Origin: Neoceratodus forsteri | Lineage: Eukaryota > Chordata > Ceratodontiformes > Ceratodontidae | Reading direction: 5' to 3' | DNA length: 64,000 nucleotides | NCBI GenBank assembly: GCA_016271365.2 | Contig: CM057456.1 | Span: forward strand, 1,401,107,001-1,401,171,000 | Shown here: in pieces, positions 10,704-22,978 of the stretch | Position numbering within the stretch: the first letter of the stretch is position 1 | Layout of the letters: each line of letters begins with the position of its first letter | The notes under the pieces: generated by a model | What the model saw: only the letters and a program-made list of their open reading frames with translations | Told to the model about the DNA's origin: nothing | Database searches by the model: none | Position numbers and translations under genes: made by a program

Positions 10704-12173
10704 TGATGGTGGTCTAATCACCCAAGTACCACCACAGTGTGTGTGACACATACAGAGACACTGCAAACAGCAGCTTGCACAGCACCGGAGAGAGGGCTGA
10801 CCAGTGGGGACCAGAGAGGAACAGTAGTATGATCTATACCAGTACATGGCAAACAGTAACATGTACTGTGCAGGTACTCTACAGTACATCCAAACGGTGT
10901 CCCAACGGCACAGAGGTGCCACAGTTATGAAGCCACACACATGAAGGACCAGGCAATGTGTCACATCGCAGAGGCATTGTGGTGGTAGAGGACAGAACTG
11001 CACCTAGCCAGTGACTGTACATGTCCCACAGCCAGCAAGCTGCACTGCAATCTGACAGTGTCCCCGACATCTGCTGCTGGCAGGTATAATCAGAACCATG
11101 CCGTGGTGGAACCCACGTGTGGTACGGTATCCTGGTGTGACACAGCAGTATATGGCCCCCCTGCAACACACGTTCTTCAATATGCACTGCAACCCACACA
11201 TCACACAGACATGGCGAGTGCCGGCCGTGGCATCGTGACCTTAGTGCTGACTGCCCATGGTCATCATGGTGCTCTATCAACACATATAGCCGGTGTGCTG
11301 CACATCGTTCGCTGCAGCGCAGCAGCAGCCACGACACCCCGCACCAACTGCACCATTCACCCCTAACCTCACATGTTGCCATCAGCACTCTGGGGATGTC
11401 CCTGGCATCCCAACCAATACTGCTTGCACGTTTCCTCAGTCAGCTGTGTTCTTCCATATACTGGCAAGGTGTGGATGTAGAGTGTGCAATGTCACCCCAA
11501 ACAGACACAAGGGCCCCCCACCCTGTTCACAGCCTGCACATACAATCCCCAATGAGGGCAGCTTGGTTGGAACTGTTTCCCTCTGTTGTGATAAGAAAGG
11601 ATGATTCTGTACCCCAGCTAGGACATCATTTTCTGTTCTGAGACCACTCCAACTGGTATAACAGTTTCCAATGAGCATCTCATTGTCATGGGGGTCCCAG
11701 GATGAACAGCTGCATGCAGACTATACAGCCTAAAAATATTTCTGACAATCCATATTACATCCAAACTGCATGACACAATGCAGCTGCAGGTCTTCACATA
11801 CTACATAGTTTGGAACAGTGCCCGCAGTGTTTCCCATACAAAGTGATCCCACTGGCTGTTCACCAGCTCCCGGCGGTGGTGGCGCAAGGGGCTGACAGAC
11901 CAGCTCTGGCTGGTGTAACCTCAGGCGCACCTACAGCCAGGAGAGGTGCTCTGAAAATCCCAATATAGGATATACTGCAGCTCTGCCGCAGCACACACTC
12001 CCCCCCGCCATGGCACAGCAGTGCAGCTGACACGGGTACAACACAAGCCTGACTGTTGCAGGCAGTATCTCAAAATTAGGAATGGCACACAGTGTGGTGC
12101 AAGACAGCCCTTGCGTCATTCCTTTCTGGTACAAGCACCATGTGCCATTCTCAATCTTTTGATAATCGAGCCC
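10426..12173. mobile_element. TIR DNA transposon inserted in D2 (3-bp target duplication)
   Basis: The ends are inverted: GGGCCAGATTTTCAAAAG at 10426-10443 and CTTTTGATAATCGAGCCC at 12156-12173, 15 of 18 positions matching. CCT flanks both sides (10423-10425 and 12174-12176). The uninterrupted D3 copy reads CACCCTGGGCTCTGTACC at about 32478-32495, and the right flank here (CCTGTGTTCTGAACC) resumes that sequence, so the insertion boundaries are supported by an empty site. A 3-bp duplication and GGGCC-type ends suggest PIF/Harbinger, though its usual target is TWA. At 1,748 bp with no recognised transposase it is probably non-autonomous. Confidence 0.7.
10660..10700. repeat. (CA)n microsatellite
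   Basis: About 20 uninterrupted CA units inside the TIR element. Confidence 0.95.
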
Positions 12174-12190
12174 CCTGTGTTCTGAACCTC

Positions 12191-12692
12191 ACCTCAACAA
12201 CTAAGCACTGTACTTTCCTCCAGTCACCTCCTTGCCCCACTTTTATTACATCTAGTCCTCACCCCCTTACCTTGCCCTATTTTCCTATGCTATCTTATCC
12301 TCCCCAATTTTTTCATTGCATCTCCACCCCTTCAATTCCAGACTCTCCTATATCCATCCGATATGGTTATTATAATGGTATTTATTCTTCTAATATCTCA
12401 CCCCACTTTCGCTTCCTGAATTTGCTTCCAAATGTCTCTATTCGCTCTATTTGCTCTCTTATCATTCTATGTTGTACACTATTGTTGAATCAATTGTATT
12501 TACTGTCTTCTCCTGCCTACACTGTATTACTGTTGTCAAAGCTTTTATTGTTTAGGATTATTTCTGCCTTTGTTAAAACAAATGTTCTGTTAAACACATG
12601 TTTTGTTTCTGTAAACTCCCGGGTCGTGCCTGAAAATAATCATTGCCATGGCTAGTGCACCTTACCCGGTCAACAAACACGAACTAAATAAA
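12191..12692 (+). mobile_element. L2-like LINE 3' end fragment
   Basis: A pyrimidine-rich 3' untranslated stretch ending in CGGTCAACAAA, then AACTAAATAAATAAATA (12665-12692). The terminal about 75 nt resemble the 3' tail of LINE L-a and of the tRNA-SINE at 24062. No coding part remains. DIRS D2 resumes immediately after the tail, so this is an insertion into D2 with 5' truncation. Confidence 0.65.
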
Positions 12693-13003
12693 TAAATATT
12701 TGCCATGCGTTTGTGATGGTTATGCATCTATATTTGTATCTTTGTATTATATGTCCCCTTTGACAGGGACTGCTGCTGATTCTGAGAGGAAAGACCCTTA
12801 CCTGAGTCTCTACTGTGTTTTGGTAACATGGCGGCAGACTGAGAAGCCAGAAAGGCTTCCTTTTTTTTTTGGCCCATTTCGTTTGTATTTTAGGGCAAAC
12901 TATTTTACAGAGTTCACAATGTGTAAAATCGTGGTCTGGACCTAAGCAGCTTAAACAGAGCACATGGCAGTCTGCTGTTGCCAGAAGCTGGAACCGGTAC
13001 AGT
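12693..13003 (-). pseudogene. D2 gag N-terminus with zinc knuckle
   Basis: On the minus strand from about 12963 it reads LCLSCLGPDHDFTHCELCK, a C-x2-C-x4-H-x4-C knuckle followed by a further Cys pair. The same motif occurs at the start of gag in D1 (6040) and D3 (32755). A basic segment (KWAKKKRK) follows, as in the relatives. The frame breaks near 12800. The upstream sequence is cut at 13003 by the poly(A) end of the L1/Tx1-type element. Confidence 0.7.
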
Positions 13004-15320
13004 TTTGTTTTTTTTTAAACTTTGTATTTATCGTTTTAGGCAAACATATAAGATAACATACCAACCAGTGACATATCACATGTAAATACATTCTATACAC
13101 ATTGAGGGCGCCACTCCTCCTGGGCTACTGTATAATACTTATTCTACTGCTTTAAGATCAATTCTGGGAGGTTACTTAACTATTATGTGCCTAATTTAAT
13201 ACAATACAAAATTGCTGAGAGTAAAGCCCATGAGCCGCATGGAAAAATACTATAACGATTCTAATATATAATGTCCAGTATTTCTAGAATCCCCTAGAAA
13301 GGGGCAATGAAGAAGTCCACGCTTTAACTTTAGCAGGAGCACAACAAACGGTGCTAAATCCTAAGGAGAAATGCCACTTTTAAAATTAAATGTGTCTGTA
13401 TTTAGGAGCATCCGTGCAAAAGAACAGGTAGCTATAACTACAAGTTTCTTAAGCCAAGATAACAGGGAACAAACACTGTAAGCCAAGGACATATGTGGCA
13501 TCTGCGGTTTATAACTGGAGCTCAGACAATGGAAACCAACTTAAGAGAGAGAAAATTAAAATGTCTAAGAGTGACAGTCCCAGTTTAAACTCTGGATAAG
13601 TACTCACTCATACCCCTCTTAGGGGTTAAAGACTTTTTATTTAGAAATACAGGATCTCTCTTTCTCCTGAATCTTGCAGAAGTAATCCAGTCGATATTTT
13701 CATGGTTCGTCGTCTTCTGAGGAATTTTCCGCTGGATGTCTTTTTCTCGGAGCTTGTTTCTGAGCCCGACGATTGGCATCCTTCACATCCGAGAAAACGT
13801 AGATCTTTCCCTGGTGCGTTATTCTTAATCGGGCCAGAAAAATAATGCTGTGCTGGATCCCTGCCTCTCGGAGGAGCGCTCTGGTGCCATCAAATTGCTT
13901 TCTCCTTTGCCTGGTGGCAAAGCTAATGTCCGGGTATAATCGGACCATATCCCCCTTACATAGAAACGTTTCATTTTGTCTTGCCAGTGCCAACTGATAG
14001 TTCCTACTTGCTACGCCATCTCTTACTGCCAAAACTGCCCGCGGAGCCTCTGGGTTATCTGGCCTACCTCTGTCTGCAATTCTGTAGACCTTTAGTATGC
14101 CCTTTATGCGTGGACTGGCTTCCTCTCCAAACTGCTGTCTGAGCCAATCGTGAAGGAATAGAACCAAATGGTCTCCCTCACAGCCCTCCAGAAGACCTAA
14201 AAAACACATATTTGGTGCCCTGGTATGGTTTTCCAGATTTTCCAACCTCATTCGTAAATGTCCATTCTCCTTTAGCAAATTACAGTGCCCATAGCAGCAT
14301 CCAATCGTTTTTTAACTTCTGCAGATTCAGCCGAAACTGTATCTATACTGGTTTCCAGGTTCGTAACTCTGTTTGTAATACCATCTATTTTTTTCCGCCA
14401 GACCAGAGACAGAGGAGATTAGCCTATTATTTTGAGGCCAAGAGATTGCAGGGTTTCCTCTCCTTCATCTCTGTATCTGTGACCTGTTGGACAGGAGTAG
14501 ACTGCGTGGCAGAAGGAGCAGGAGCATTTTTGGATTTTGATCCTTCATGAAGGCTCCAATCCTTCCTAGGATCTCCCATATTGTCTCTTTGGTCTTCTGA
14601 CTACAATTTATAAGTGGAGTGCCATCCTGTTTGACCTAGAAATACCTTATTTTAACTCCCAAAACCAGATGTTGTGAAGAGCGCTATCTAAAAGCGGCCA
14701 TATTGCTCAGGCTCACCAGCGCCCCCAGAAACGGTATAGTTGTTTGTTTGTTTTTTTTGCTCCTCCCTCCTCGCAGCTCTCATCTCTTCAGAAGTCACCT
14801 ACGGCCTTTTCAGCCCTCGCTCACCTACCTGGTGACCAGTGCAGTCCATCCCCCATGAAGCCGTGGTTATACCCCCCCAGGCGGGGTACGGGGTGGGGGT
14901 CCATACACCCCGATGCGTCTGTCTTTCATTGGGATGCTGTCTCTGGGCGGGCAGGGCATTGAGGTCGCGCCTGGTGCTCCGTCTACTGGGAGGCTGCGAG
15001 GTGTTTTCCGATGTTCTCGATGCTTACGTGTCCCCTAGCGTCAAAGGCGTTTGGCGCAGCGTCTGCTTTGCTCCGCCCTGTTAAGCATCGGTCATGCTGT
15101 GCCTCGGGTCTCCACCTGGGCCAGACAAGAGCTGAGCTCTGGGTTCCTTCTCCCAGAGAGGACGAGCAGTCTCTGGGACACTCAAGTCCTCTCCCCCACT
15201 GGCCCTCCAGCTCCCGGGCTCGTTCCCAACCCAGGTTGCTGGCGCCGCAGCGAAATTCAATCACCGCGCCGGGCGGGCCGCCCAGAAACAGTATCGTTAA
15301 TCATCATTATCATCATCCTC
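13004..15320 (-). mobile_element. L1/Tx1-type element with ORF1 but no ORF2
   Basis: Minus-strand order: a GC-rich 5' leader (about 15320-14580), an ORF1 (14577-13700), about 680 nt of 3' untranslated sequence and an A-rich end (T-run at 13005-13017 on the plus strand). It sits inside D2: the DIRS sequence stops at 13003 and resumes near 15330. Both ends and the A-tail are present but there is no endonuclease/RT ORF. It is therefore either internally deleted or a 'half-L1' type non-autonomous element. The leader repeats a short motif (CCAGAAACGGTAT near 14729, CCAGAAACAGTAT near 15283), which hints at tandem leader units. Confidence 0.65.
13700..14577 (-). CDS. L1/Tx1-type ORF1 protein (RNA-binding), lightly damaged
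   Basis: The start at about 14577 gives MGDPRKDWSLHEGSK. A Ser/Pro/Thr-rich N-terminus follows, then a coiled-coil-like heptad stretch (ITNRVTNLETSIDTVSAESAEVKKRLD). Two stops and a frameshift interrupt this part near 14430-14280. From 14278 the frame is open for 192 residues and contains the L1 ORF1 RRM-like core (NMCFLGLLEGCEG then LHDWLRQQFG) and the C-terminal RNA-binding domain (RLYPDISFATRQRRKQF, then LLREAGIQHSIIFLARLRI). This trimeric RNA chaperone coats LINE RNA. The core is well kept relative to neighbouring elements. Confidence 0.75.
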
Positions 15321-15649
15321 TTCTTTCTCCTTCTCCTGGTCAGTCAATCATGCCAAACACTGAAAGACCAGAAATCTTTTTACTGATTCCCAAATAAGTC
15401 AAATAGTCTGTAGGACAGCCCAAAGGATTATTAAAAGGGCTCTGAGAAAGAAATGGTCAGTCTGGTTCCCAGAAAATGGAACCACAGTTATTTTTAAAGA
15501 GCGTACATTGTTTTCACAATGCATTCATGTTCTACTCTGGAACTCTGTGGCCCAAAGAGGGGCATAAACTACTTCATACAGTTCTAAAAATGGCACTTAC
15601 CAGCAGTGTATTAATCAGAACCCCCTCTGTGTTTACTAAAATGTCAGTA

Positions 15650-16951
15650 TAGCACATGGAAAACCACCATCATCACTCCCATCCTAAAGAGCGGTGATCG
15701 AGTGATCCCAGGTAACTATCAATATCCTATGCCCTGAACAGCATGGCTTTCATGTAGGTCACAGCACCACAACCGCGCTACTTGAATTTTCCAACTTCCT
15801 GCACTCTGCTCTTGATGCCGGAAGTCCTGCCGGTGCCATGTTCATTGACCTGTCCAAAGCCTCTGACATGGTTTGCCATCCTCTCCTGCTTGACTCCCTC
15901 AGATGCCTTGGTTTCTCCCCTGGCCCCCTTGCATGGTTCACCAGCTACCTCTCTGCCAGAACTCAGTGGTAAAAATCAATAGCACCCTATCTGACACACG
16001 ACCTGTCCGCTCTGGGGTTCCCCAGGGCTCCATTTTAGACCTCTCCTCTTCAGTCGCTACCTCAACTCACTCCCCTTGGCCTGCCCAAGTAAGATCCTCC
16101 TCTACGCGGATGACGCTGTGCTCTTCGCCGCTGACCCCAACTCCAACACACTCCAGGCCACCCTCCAACAAGCTTCTGATAGAGCTGAACGTTGGTTCAC
16201 ATCACAAAGGCTAGCCCTGAACCTAAAAAAGACCAAAGCTATGCTCTTCTCGCATCGCCAAAGCAAAGCCAGTGATGCCCCTCTCGTGATACTTCCTAGC
16301 ACACTAAACCCCATTGAGCAGGTTTCCTCCTACAAGTATCTGGGCATTACCTTTGATTCGGCACTCTCCTTCCATTCCCATATCTATGCCCTTTCTGCTG
16401 CCACCAATGTCAGGACTGGACTATTATACTGCCATAGGGACTGCCTACCACAAGAGGCCCATAGATTGGCAATCACCTACTCTGTCCTGCTGCTAATCGA
16501 CTACGGGCTGCCCATCTATGCTGCAGCCAACAATACTGTGCTTGCAAGAATCCAGCTCTCTATAAACAAGGTCTGCAGGCTAATGCTGGGAGACCCTAGG
16601 CGCACCCATATGTGCCTGCTGTACTCCACCACCAACTTGCTCAACCATGAAGAAAGACTCCACTTCCAAACCTGCCTTCTTGTAAGAAAGACCCTGCTAT
16701 GGCTCTCCCCCGCTGGGGTCGCCACCTCCCTACAGCGTGCCTCCCCCTCAGTCTCCAACCGCTGCACTGTCAAAACCTCCCTTATAGTCCCCAGGGTAAG
16801 GACCTCTATGGCCCAGAGATCCTTTTGTTATTGGGCTCCCTCCTGGTTCAATTCCCTCCCAGCCAATATAGCTGAGTCCACTAAGCTTGATCCTTTCAAG
16901 GTCTCCCTCAGAAGCCATCTGACAAGCACTTGCTGCTGCAACTGCACATAA
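15650..16951 (+). pseudogene. LINE reverse transcriptase and C-terminal domain, YADD intact
   Basis: The first part is frameshifted: near 15660 ILKSGDR is readable; near 15840 FIDLSKASDMV; near 16015 a degenerate GVPQGS block (LGFPRAPF in frame, SGVPQGSI in the next frame). From 16076 to 16951 the frame is open for 291 residues. It has the catalytic LLYADDAVLFAA (YADD at 16103-16114), LALNLKKTKAMLF and YKYLGITFDSALSF, and ends with the usual FxxxAPSWFNSLPANI segment. Clade unresolved (Rex1/L2/Jockey-like). Confidence 0.8.
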
Positions 16952-17300
16952 TCCCCCACCTGCCCCTTACCTTCACCCCTAAGCTGGGTCTGCCCTGTCT
17001 ACTTTTGCTGTACTGTATATACCTGAGGTATCATGCAACATCTGCTGACTAATGTAATAAAATATCTCTGGTTGCTACCTGACGTGGTACTCGTGTACCT
17101 ATATTATGACTACTGTGATCTACCTATTACCAAGCGTGTACCACCAGTGAATGCCTGTAACACTGGTTACATTTTTAATCTAAGTGTTATGTACTGTACT
17201 GTTTGTTTGCTGTGATGTATTGCTCTCTTGACAAGGTGCCTTTGTAAATGAGTCTATGACTCAAAGGTGTAAACCGATGATCTAATAAATAAATAAAGAT
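15650..17300 (+). mobile_element. LINE (L-b), 5'-truncated, RT to 3' end
   Basis: A plus-strand non-LTR element starting inside the reverse transcriptase and ending in ATCTAATAAATAAATAAA at 17279-17297. The last about 70 nt (GTGCCTTTGTAAATGAG, ACTCAAAGGTGTAAACC) resemble the 3' end of fragment L-c at 31715-31786. The two form one family, distinct from L-a by tail. It is inserted in DIRS D2. Confidence 0.8.
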
Positions 17301-17395
17301 GGAACAGTAAGAGAATGGGATCAAATATATATAAAAAAGCATCTACTGGAGAAAAATGACTTGCATGTTTAGCACAGTTCTCCTTTAAAACCAAC

Positions 17396-17935
17396 AGTTA
17401 GCCAGTCCGCCAGCACAGCAGCAAGGCGTCCACTTGCAGCACCAACATCCTGGGTTCGGGGATAGACTCAGGAGTCGGACGGCCAGCCAGAGGTAGAATG
17501 ACTGAGCATCCTGAGGACTGCTCTTCTCCTCCTCCTCCTCCGGGGAGAGGAGGGTTGAGTGTCCGGTGCATTGCAGACCTCTGGCAGAGGCTGGGGGTAC
17601 TGCCGCAGCTGGCGCCAACAAGTCAGGAGGCTGGGCAGATGCTGGTCATCGCTGCACATCCCCGCCCCCGGGGGGAATCTACAGCAAGGAAAAATGCCAG
17701 CTCATGCACATGACGCTGGCCCCACTGCCAGCATCCCCACTGCCTACCCATGTCCACCAGGGGAGTCCCGCTCCCATGGCCCTGACACAGGGGGGCAAGC
17801 CGGTTCTCGCCAACCCTGATATCTATGGAGGCCCCTCGACGACCCCACCCAGGGGGTAAGCCTGGGGGCAGCAGTGATGATCATTGGGCTGAGCCTGAGG
17901 CCAGCACACACACGAACACAAACAATTGTTAAGTA
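17396..17935 (+). mobile_element. SINE-S copy S2
   Basis: The tRNA-like head has a B-box-like CCTGGGTTCGGGGATAG at 17450-17466. It is followed by the family segment with GACTGCTCTTCTCC (17515-17528) and GGAGAGGAGGGTTGAGTGTCC, which matches S1 and S3. It lacks a clear A-tail and ends near 17935, where DIRS D2 sequence resumes. No coding potential. Confidence 0.6.
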
Positions 17936-18480
17936 ACAAAAATATGAGGTTTTCATGCAAATCTAAAACTTTTTCTAGTACGAGTGGTTCACTCTGGGTG
18001 GGACCCGCGACTCAGATACTGAAAAACTCTAGTCAAAACAACAAACGGCTATTAATAACATAACATAAATTTCTCACAACAAAAAGCGGTTCCCTAAAAG
18101 TGGGAACTGCATTAGTTTGCAGTGTTCTCTGTTACTGGGAACCGGAGCAACCGCAGAAATTACAAATAACTCAACCTAACTAACGCAGAGTAGTGATAAA
18201 TAACTATAAGTAATATTTATAAAATCAAATTAAATGTTAAACTGTTCTGGATGCTAGAAGAGTGGAGCTGTACTCTGGGATGACTGTTCTCTTCAAGCAG
18301 AGAAACAAATCTGACTGTTGGCGGGAGTGTGACCACAGTCTAGAGTTTGAACTCGGATATAATTCTAAGATTCCAAAATTAGCATACATTCTATCTCTAG
18401 GGCAACTCAACACAGAGAACTGATTGCTACTGTAAAGCTATACTGACAGATTCCTGGGGTTAGGATAGGAAGTATAGGAA

Positions 18481-18989
18481 AACCCAATGATGTTCTTCAA
18501 AGGGGTTGGAGCAAAGTAAGCAGCATTCTGAAAGTCCAAGAGGGAGCAGAATAAGAGCAACCCTAAAAGATATCTGGAAATGCTAGAACAGGTCAACAGT
18601 ATAGTTACGAAGGCTAAGGCAGATACAGAGCTGACAAGGTGTCAAGGAGGAAGAAAACCTTTTGTTAAGAGAGGAAAACTGAAAAGTAAATAGTCAGACT
18701 AAGAAGTGGGAAGAGGTGGAAGAAGACATCAAAAAATCAGATATCATGAATAAATATGTTTTCAGTGTTTATAGAAGTGGAAGGTTGGCCATTCCCAGAG
18801 TGTAGGGTTCAGACCCTAGGAGCGAAGAGGCAAAGGCTGGAGGTGGGGCTGCTATCAGAGGAGAGCGTACTCAAGGCCCTGTAAGTTGCCAGCAAAGACA
18901 GCATGCTTCCTAGGGTGCTGAGAGAGGCGAATCAGAATCTTGGTGGCACCATTTTCTGATCTACTGAATTGCTCCCTATTATGGTGCTA
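18481..18989. other. Unassigned sequence left of CR1-D
   Basis: About 500 nt beyond the DIRS D2 5' end. Purine-rich; no motif or repeat recognised. It may be upstream sequence of the following degenerate LINE. Confidence 0.4.
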
Positions 18990-20480
18990 CCACCAGCAGA
19001 CTAAAGGGTGGCTAATGCGGTGCCATTCCACAAAAGTGGAGACAGATCCTGGCCAATCAGTCTGACCTTGATTGTAGAGAAACTGCTAGAGACCATCATA
19101 ACGGAGCACCAAGTAAAATTCCTAGAAGCAATGGGTTACAGGACAAGAAGCAGCATGGATTGGTAGTAGGCAGATCATGCCAGACTAACCTTATTGACTT
19201 TTTAACTTGGGTTACAAAGGCGGTGGACAGGGGCCAGGCAGTAAATGTGCTGTATCTGGACTTCAGGAAGGCCTTTAGTTCTGTGCCACACAGCAGACTA
19301 GTTTAAAACCCACTAGATGGATAGGGAATTGGCTGGGGGTAGGGCTTGCAGGGTGGTTTTAACAGTGATATTCCCTGAGGTCAGAGAACTCATGACTTGG
19401 GTGCCACAGGGATCGGTTATGGGACCTATGTTATTCCATATTTTGATCTATGACATAGGAGAGAAAATCCAGAGCAAGATCTCTTTGCAGATGACACCAA
19501 GCTCAAACAGGGACTCGGGAGTGGGCACACAGGAGGGAAGAAGGAATATGAAAAGGGCTCCAGAAAAGCTGGAGAAGTGGTCCAGGTAAAGGTAGCTTAA
19601 ATATAGTGCCAAATATACGGTTATCCATACTGGCAAAAAGAACCCTAGACCACACTAGTGGATGGGGAAGTGAGGGGGGTTTAAACCTCTAAGTAAGGGG
19701 ACCTGGAGGTCCTAATTAGTGACAAACTCAAGTCTATGGTCCACTGCAATAAGGCATAAAGAATGGCAAGTAGGATGCTGGGGTGTAGAGGTAGGGTGTT
19801 CACTAGCAAAAGGAAAGAGGTAATACTGCCTCTGTAGAGGTTCCTGGCGAGGCCACACTTAAGAGTACTGTGCCCAGTTCTGGAGTCCCCTCCCAAAGAA
19901 AGACAGGGAATCACACTTAGAGGAAGGCTACAAGAATGATCTAAGGGCAGAAAGGGATGATATATGAGAGGCTGGAGTGTCTCAACATATACTCTTTGCA
20001 GGCTAGGAGACGGAGAGAGAGAGAGAGAGAGTGGGAGAGGGAGGGCATGCTAGAGACTTACAAGTTCTTGAAAGGAATAAACAGGGTATATTGTTATGAT
20101 CTATTCAGGAGGTGCAAAAGCACCAAAACTAGGGGGCAAGGATGGAAGCTGATGGAGGGAAGGGGAAGATTTAAAAGTGATACAAAGAAGTTCTTTTTTA
20201 AGGAGCAGGTGGCTAATAAATGGAACAACTTATCCAAGCAGGTGGCTGAAGTCAAGTCAGTGATGGAGTTCAAGCATGATGGAACAGACACAAGGGGATA
20301 GTGAAGTCTATGGGAAGGAAGGAGGGTAGACAGACTGGGGAGTAGGGTACCGAGACACCATTAGGGCAATCAGCTCAGTAAATCCGATCTGGCAACAGGC
20401 CAGACACTGAGTCAGGAAGGTGACAGGCAGACTGGACAGGCTGCTAGGTCTTTACCTGCTGAGATATTCAATGTATCTAC
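18990..20480 (+). mobile_element. CR1-D LINE, strongly degenerate
   Basis: A plus-strand CR1-type ORF2 remnant. Motifs in order: the region after 19140 encodes a broken QDKKQHGLVVGRSCQTNL-type block, VLYLDFRKAFSSVP-like near 19250, WVPQGSVMGPMLF (19400-19440), a decayed LFADDTK block near 19480, and the C-terminal FKEQVANKWNNLSKQVAEV (19957-20301 frame). Frame and stops are broken throughout. The 3' end (CTAGGTCTTTACCTGCTG near 20445) resembles the CR1-A 3' end (CTAGGCCTTTATCTGCTG). Confidence 0.7.
20000..20040. repeat. (GA)n-rich microsatellite inside CR1-D
   Basis: A short GAGA run (20011-20030) expanded within the LINE C-terminal region; it adds an Arg/Glu repeat to the reading frame. Confidence 0.8.
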
Positions 20481-22285
20481 ACATGTATTTATCGATGTAT
20501 TTATTCAATATGTGTTTTATGTACATTTCTTGATGTAAGGTGCTCTAAGCACCCAATAAAAATTATTATAGCACTTTTGGTTTTCTTACAAATGTTATGT
20601 GTAATAATCCACTCCATGTGTGCATCAACACTGCAATAACCTCACTTCCTGAGTGGGTGAATGCCCTCAGCTATACCTTGTGCCTCACAACTGTTAAATT
20701 GTAGTACTGTCATACACCTGAACGTGGAGTATTTCTACATTTAGCCACTTAAAGGTTTACTATTCAGTAGTTTTTCCACACAATGTTGTCATTATGTAAC
20801 ATGAAGAGTGTGGGTCATTAACTGGAAAGTCTATTTGATATAGAGCTCTGCACATCTCAACAGAACTGGTTTATTCACAATCACACTTAAACAATATCAT
20901 CTTGACATGTCTTGGCTTTAACAGCCTGTGCCTGGAATAGCCCAGAAGAGTGAATAATAAGAAAACATAAGATTTCAGCTCATTAGAAACAGGTCTCCCT
21001 TTCAGGTAAAAATTAGCTGTTGTAAGTACCCAGTACTAAATGGTACAATTTACCTTAAATTCGGACAACCACTCCTCCACTACCCCTTTATCCATAGCCA
21101 ACATCTTCCTTCATCTGATGCTCTGTTGTGTTCAACCTTTAGTGTAAAAGGAAAAAAGGGAGAATAGCGGTGACCGTATTTTTAGCTGTTTCAGATAAAT
21201 ACTTTATTTTTAAATGCAATTATTCACTTGCTTTTTCATGCAATTTTGCTAGTCTGTCATGCAACACAATTTATTTTTATATGGTGTCTTTCACATGGAA
21301 TACCACAAAATGCTTTAAAGAGTAATTTGAAGAAAATATGATTATTAAAATGATTAACCGAAAAAATAAAAGCAGAAGGTAATATCCAAAGTAACATCAT
21401 TAAACAGATGTTCTTAGAAACATGGAAAAAGCAAAACACTGAGGAACATAGTCATCACAGGTTTAAAAACTATTTTTTTGTAGTTGTTACACACTTTGTT
21501 GTGTCTGGATTTTAAGAGATCTTTTTCTGCTGTTCTTCCCAAACCCATCCTATCCCTCACCCAAGCCTTCTGCATCTGTAGCTGGCTCCATCCTCTTGCA
21601 CGTCTCCAAAAACCTGCCTGCGACGCTACCCCATGTGCAGTGGGTCCCCTCTGGACAACAAGTCTGTGTGTGTTGGTTGTGCGGTATTGATTCTCCTGGT
21701 ACACTTATACCTGATAGCGGCATCATAGGTGCACACTGTGTTGCAGTCATACTTACATGAGAGGAAGACTCATGTCGTTATGCCCCCCCCCCCCCAACAG
21801 CTGACACCCATGTGGAGACGGATGCCGCTCTTCTTTCCACCGTGGTCTTACATGTCAAACAAGACTGCCTAGAGCCTCCTAACAGCTCTGGGATTTACAG
21901 GTCCAGGACAGGAACCCGATGGCCCCCATCCCCATCAAACAGCAAACTCTGACCACTGTGCCTTCTCAGGGACTGCACGTCATGTTCTGTTTATGCAATA
22001 CGGTTGGGTGGTTTTGAGACAGAAATGGTAAATAACACTGAAAAAGGAAAAACGTACAACATATAAACTGTGCCCCTCTGTTCAGTGGTTCTGCATTTAT
22101 GGAAATGATGAATACAAAGCTTACAGTCAATGGCAATGACAAACAAAAGCCATCAGTGATCTCATATGTGAAGATATATTTTGGGAGCATGCTCAGTGAG
22201 CAACTTCATATATATGTATGTTGGGTCAAGATGTCACTTTTTTATCCTGCTATTTATCAGCACACATGTTATATAAATGTATATG
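20481..22285. other. AT-rich stretch without recognised gene
   Basis: 1.8 kb with no motif, except a poly-C run at 21782-21794. Open frames are short and lack recognisable domains. Confidence 0.45.
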
Positions 22286-22290
22286 TGAAC

Positions 22291-22435
22291 AATAACCCAT
22301 TATAGGGTATAGGGTTACAGGCATTTAATCTACGCCTGGGGTGCTTGTAAGGCACAGATCCGCAGGCTAAGTAACCCTACAGTGCCCCAGGCGTGGATTA
22401 AATGCCTATAACCCCACACCCTGGAGTGGGTTATT
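22291..22435. repeat. Palindromic MITE-like unit P1
   Basis: The arms at 22291-22341 and 22385-22435 are 51 nt each and match at about 44 positions as inverted repeats. They enclose a 43-nt centre. The right flank is TTATAACATGGGTTA; similar flanks (TAACATGG or ATAAAATGGGT) follow P3 and P5. It probably folds into a long hairpin; no protein. Confidence 0.75.
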
Positions 22436-22978
22436 GTGCTTATAACATGGGTTACTTACCAGGACTGGGTACAAGTCCTGAAAATTAGCTGGCTCCCCTG
22501 TTTTTAATATGAAACAGGAATGTTATCTTCCGCATTGAAAAATAGTCGGTCTCAAAAGATGAATTGTGTGGCTTATTATGCATGTATATACACCTCTCAG
22601 AATGTCATTGCACTTGCTTTCTTGCATTTTTCATGTGTTACAAACTAACACAGTGGATGTGAATCCTACACGCGTGTACAGCACTATCATATCATGCTGT
22701 AGAAGACTGACAGTGACTGTCTGCGGAATGCTGCTACCTGTGGATTAAACTAAGAGTTTAATGCATGGACGGTTGCAGCGCCATTGTACCTGACACGGAG
22801 CTAGCTTTGGAGATCGTGACAGCATGCCCGATGTAACAATAAAAGAATTTTTAGTGTGTGGCCGCAACACAACCATTGTAACAAACTGTTTTATTTTCTT
22901 ATTTCTTTATTACAGACCATAATATGATCAAGTGTGCTACTATACTTGCTATCTACAATATATGCTTTTAGATTATAT

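Larger units (their letters stand above)
9972..18480 (-). mobile_element. DIRS-like retroelement copy D2, opened by five nested insertions
   Basis: Pieces of one minus-strand DIRS element match D3 in order: 9972-10425 and about 12174-12190 (gag) match 32200-32500; 12693-13003 matches 32515-32785 (gag N-terminus); 15330-15570 matches 32812-32990; 18085-18470 matches 33165-33560 (5' end). Both copies lose similarity at the same point (18470 and 33560), which marks the element's 5' terminus. Between the pieces sit a TIR transposon, an L2-like 3' fragment, an L1/Tx1-type element, a LINE and a SINE. RT and recombinase are missing below 9972. Confidence 0.7.

Noticed and set aside
10437..11388. 169-188-residue frames in the TIR element as a transposase
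   Set aside because: Part of the frame is translated (CA)n, and no DDE or Myb-like motif is visible.
16102..16314. Minus-strand frame near 16.2 kb
   Set aside because: Antisense of the LINE L-b catalytic region.
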